A stretch of 64,000 nucleotides of DNA from Erythrobacter sp. (GTDB taxonomy: Bacteria; Pseudomonadota; Alphaproteobacteria; Sphingomonadales; Sphingomonadaceae). The first letter of the stretch is position 1, and the number at the start of each line of letters is the position of its first letter. Under the pieces are notes generated by a model. It had not been told where the DNA came from. It saw nothing but the letters and a program-made list of their open reading frames with translations, and did no database searches. Location: contig JAPYPR010000006.1 of assembly GCA_029937545.1 (NCBI GenBank), positions 1-64,000 of the forward strand, in the 5' to 3' direction. The translations under genes were made by a program, and so were the position numbers. This document shows, one piece after another, positions 63,039-64,000 of this stretch.

Positions 63039-63304
63039 GACCCTGCCCCACGGGGCCGGATGCATCTGGATTGCGCCGTAAGGCTGCGCGGGTAGGCGCG
63101 TCGCGCAGCACGGGCCATTTGCCCGCGCCAGCGATGCAACGCAGTCACGCAGCCTTACAGCGCAACCGCGAAGCGGCGGGCCGACTTTGGTCCAGCGCTG
63201 CGTTGCTCGTCGGTCACTGTGTGAGAGCATGGCTCCCTCCTCGCGCCTGTCGCTGAACCAAAATCGGCTCCGTCCAGACATATTCGGCTCCGTGGGGCAG
63301 GGTC
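63039..63304. mobile_element. MITE-like element with terminal inverted repeats and TTA duplication
   Basis: The 266-bp interval begins GACCCTGCCCCACGG (63039-63053) and ends with the exact complement (63290-63304). The inverted repeats extend to about 31 bp (63039-63069 and 63274-63304) with 26 matches; the five differences are all transitions. TTA flanks both sides (63036-63038 and 63305-63307), as expected of a 3-bp target duplication. Inside are an 18-bp inverted repeat with one mismatch (63071-63088 and 63148-63165) and a direct repeat TCGGCTCCGT (63264-63273 and 63284-63293). No transposase is encoded. Removing the element plus one TTA restores a TAATG overlap between sdhB and the thioesterase gene. 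Confidence 0.7.
63071..63165. repeat. Internal inverted repeat (possible structured RNA) in the MITE-like element
   Basis: TTGCGCCGTAAGGCTGCG at 63071-63088 pairs with 63148-63165 with a single mismatch. The 59-base centre contains a smaller hairpin with CGGGC and GCCCG arms around 63111-63125. If transcribed from the sdhB promoter, this would form a stable branched structure in the intergenic mRNA. Confidence 0.6.
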
Positions 63305-64000
63305 TTAGATCGCGCGTTCGGCGATCATCTTCTTGGTTTCGGCGATCGCCTTGGCGGGCGAGAGGCCCTTGGGGCAGACGTTCGCGCAGTTCATGATCGT
63401 GTGGCAGCGATAGAGGCGGAAGGGGTCCTCCAGCTGGTCGAGCCGCTCGCCAGTCATCTCGTCGCGGCTGTCGGCCAGCCAGCGATAGGCCTGCAGCAGG
63501 ATCGCCGGGCCGAGGAACTTGTCGCTGTTCCACCAATAGCTGGGGCAGGCGGTCGAGCAGCAGGCGCACAGGATGCACTCGTAAAGCCCGTCGAGCTGCT
63601 CGCGCTGCTCGGGCGACTGGAGCCGCTCCTTGCCACTCGGCGTGGTCGAGACGGTCTGCAGCCAGGGGCGGATGCTGGCGTATTGCGCGTAGAAATGCGT
63701 GAAGTCGGGCACGAGGTCCTTGATCACATCCATGCTCGGCAGCGGAGTGATGCGAATTTCGCCCTTGAGGTCCTCGATCGCCGTGGTGCAGGCGAGGCCG
63801 TTCTTGCCGTTGAGATTCATCGAGCACGAGCCGCAGATGCCCTCGCGGCAGGAGCGACGGAAGGTCAGCGTCGGATCGATCTCGTTCTTGATCTTGAACA
63901 AGGCGTCGAGAACCATCGGGCCGCAATCGTCGAGGTCAAGCTCGAACGTATCGTAGCGCGGGTTTTCGCCGGTGTCGGGATCGTAGCGGTAGATCTTGAA
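63305..64000 (-). CDS. sdhB: Succinate dehydrogenase iron-sulfur subunit, 5' end beyond the window
   Basis: The last 231 aa are visible; about 25-30 N-terminal residues lie past 64000. Ligands for the 2Fe-2S cluster are in [18 protein letters not shown] with the next Cys in LACTTAI. The 4Fe-4S and 3Fe-4S ligands are in [16 protein letters not shown] and [15 protein letters not shown]. It carries electrons from SdhA to ubiquinone in complex II. The stop codon TAA (63307-63305) is part of the TTA duplication that flanks the MITE-like element. Confidence 0.97.
   Translation of the reverse strand, partial: FKIYRYDPDTGENPRYDTFELDLDDCGPMVLDALFKIKNEIDPTLTFRRSCREGICGSCSMNLNGKNGLACTTAIEDLKGEIRITPLPSMDVIKDLVPDFTHFYAQYASIRPWLQTVSTTPSGKERLQSPEQREQLDGLYECILCACCSTACPSYWWNSDKFLGPAILLQAYRWLADSRDEMTGERLDQLEDPFRLYRCHTIMNCANVCPKGLSPAKAIAETKKMIAERAI

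Noticed and set aside
63036-63926. 296-codon minus-strand frame spanning the MITE-like element and sdhB
   Set aside because: It is the wrong frame of sdhB running on through the element; sdhB is clearly coded in the neighbouring frame.

Overview
The window is a GC-rich chromosomal segment of an alphaproteobacterium, most likely a sphingomonad of the Erythrobacteraceae. This is inferred from the gene families and their order, above all a near-complete exosortase A (XrtA) exopolysaccharide locus of the type found in Erythrobacter, Novosphingobium and Sphingomonas. It is also inferred from dense, tail-to-head packed genes and palindromic CTGAGC(C/T)TGTCGAAG repeats like those common in sphingomonads. 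No rRNA, tRNA, CRISPR array, complete insertion sequence or prophage was seen. 61 protein genes are annotated. No gene-free stretch exceeds 300 bases.

Positions 1-29000 are mainly housekeeping and metabolism. They hold a zinc metallopeptidase, 3-hydroxybutyrate dehydrogenase, guaB, an RsmB-type rRNA methyltransferase with a TPR protein, an rppH/esterase pair, the two-subunit 2-oxoacid:ferredoxin oxidoreductase korAB, an EF-hand lipoprotein, a YdjM-like membrane protein, a photolyase, cfa with a serine-hydrolase lipoprotein, a PilZ protein, purF with a short-chain dehydrogenase, the lipoprotein-release ABC genes lolCD, a glutathione peroxidase, dnaE, an acyl-CoA ligase, a GNAT acetyltransferase, and DUF411 and DUF1330 proteins.

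Positions 29000-43530 carry a minus-strand group (a lower-GC orphan gene, a PA0069-type radical SAM protein, a cation antiporter, moaB, a lytic transglycosylase and a degenerate uracil-DNA-glycosylase-like protein). A plus-strand group follows: ETF-ubiquinone oxidoreductase, a lower-GC membrane protein, ispE, an N-formylglutamate amidohydrolase-like protein, ilvD, a lipoprotein, bifunctional nnr and a TrmA-type RNA methyltransferase.

Positions 43526-61449 are the XrtA locus. A minus-strand arm encodes two XrtA-associated hydrolases, an acyl carrier protein and an acyltransferase. Only 26 bp separates its start codon from that of the divergent plus-strand arm. The plus arm encodes an acyl-CoA ligase, a PLP-dependent decarboxylase, a polysaccharide export lipoprotein, a chain-length determinant, a tyrosine autokinase, an outer-membrane protein, an ATPase, a DUF3473 deacetylase, a FemAB-like protein, a TIGR03087 glycosyltransferase, exosortase A and an asparagine-synthase-like amidotransferase. 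The export, chain-length and kinase genes form an exopolysaccharide assembly line. XrtA sorts PEP-CTERM surface proteins, none of which is encoded here. The ligase, carrier, decarboxylase and acyltransferase look like a small acyl/amine biosynthetic module whose product is unknown to me.

Positions 61457-64000 (minus strand) hold zapE, a PaaI-type thioesterase and the 3' part of sdhB. Between sdhB and the thioesterase gene lies a 266-bp MITE-like element with ~31-bp terminal inverted repeats and a 3-bp TTA duplication. It appears to have split a TAATG stop/start overlap, and is the clearest unexplained structure in the window. Other points of note are two REPIN-like palindromes, one of which abuts a photolyase gene that has no canonical start codon, and a short exosortase that ends where the EpsI domain of many XrtA proteins would begin.
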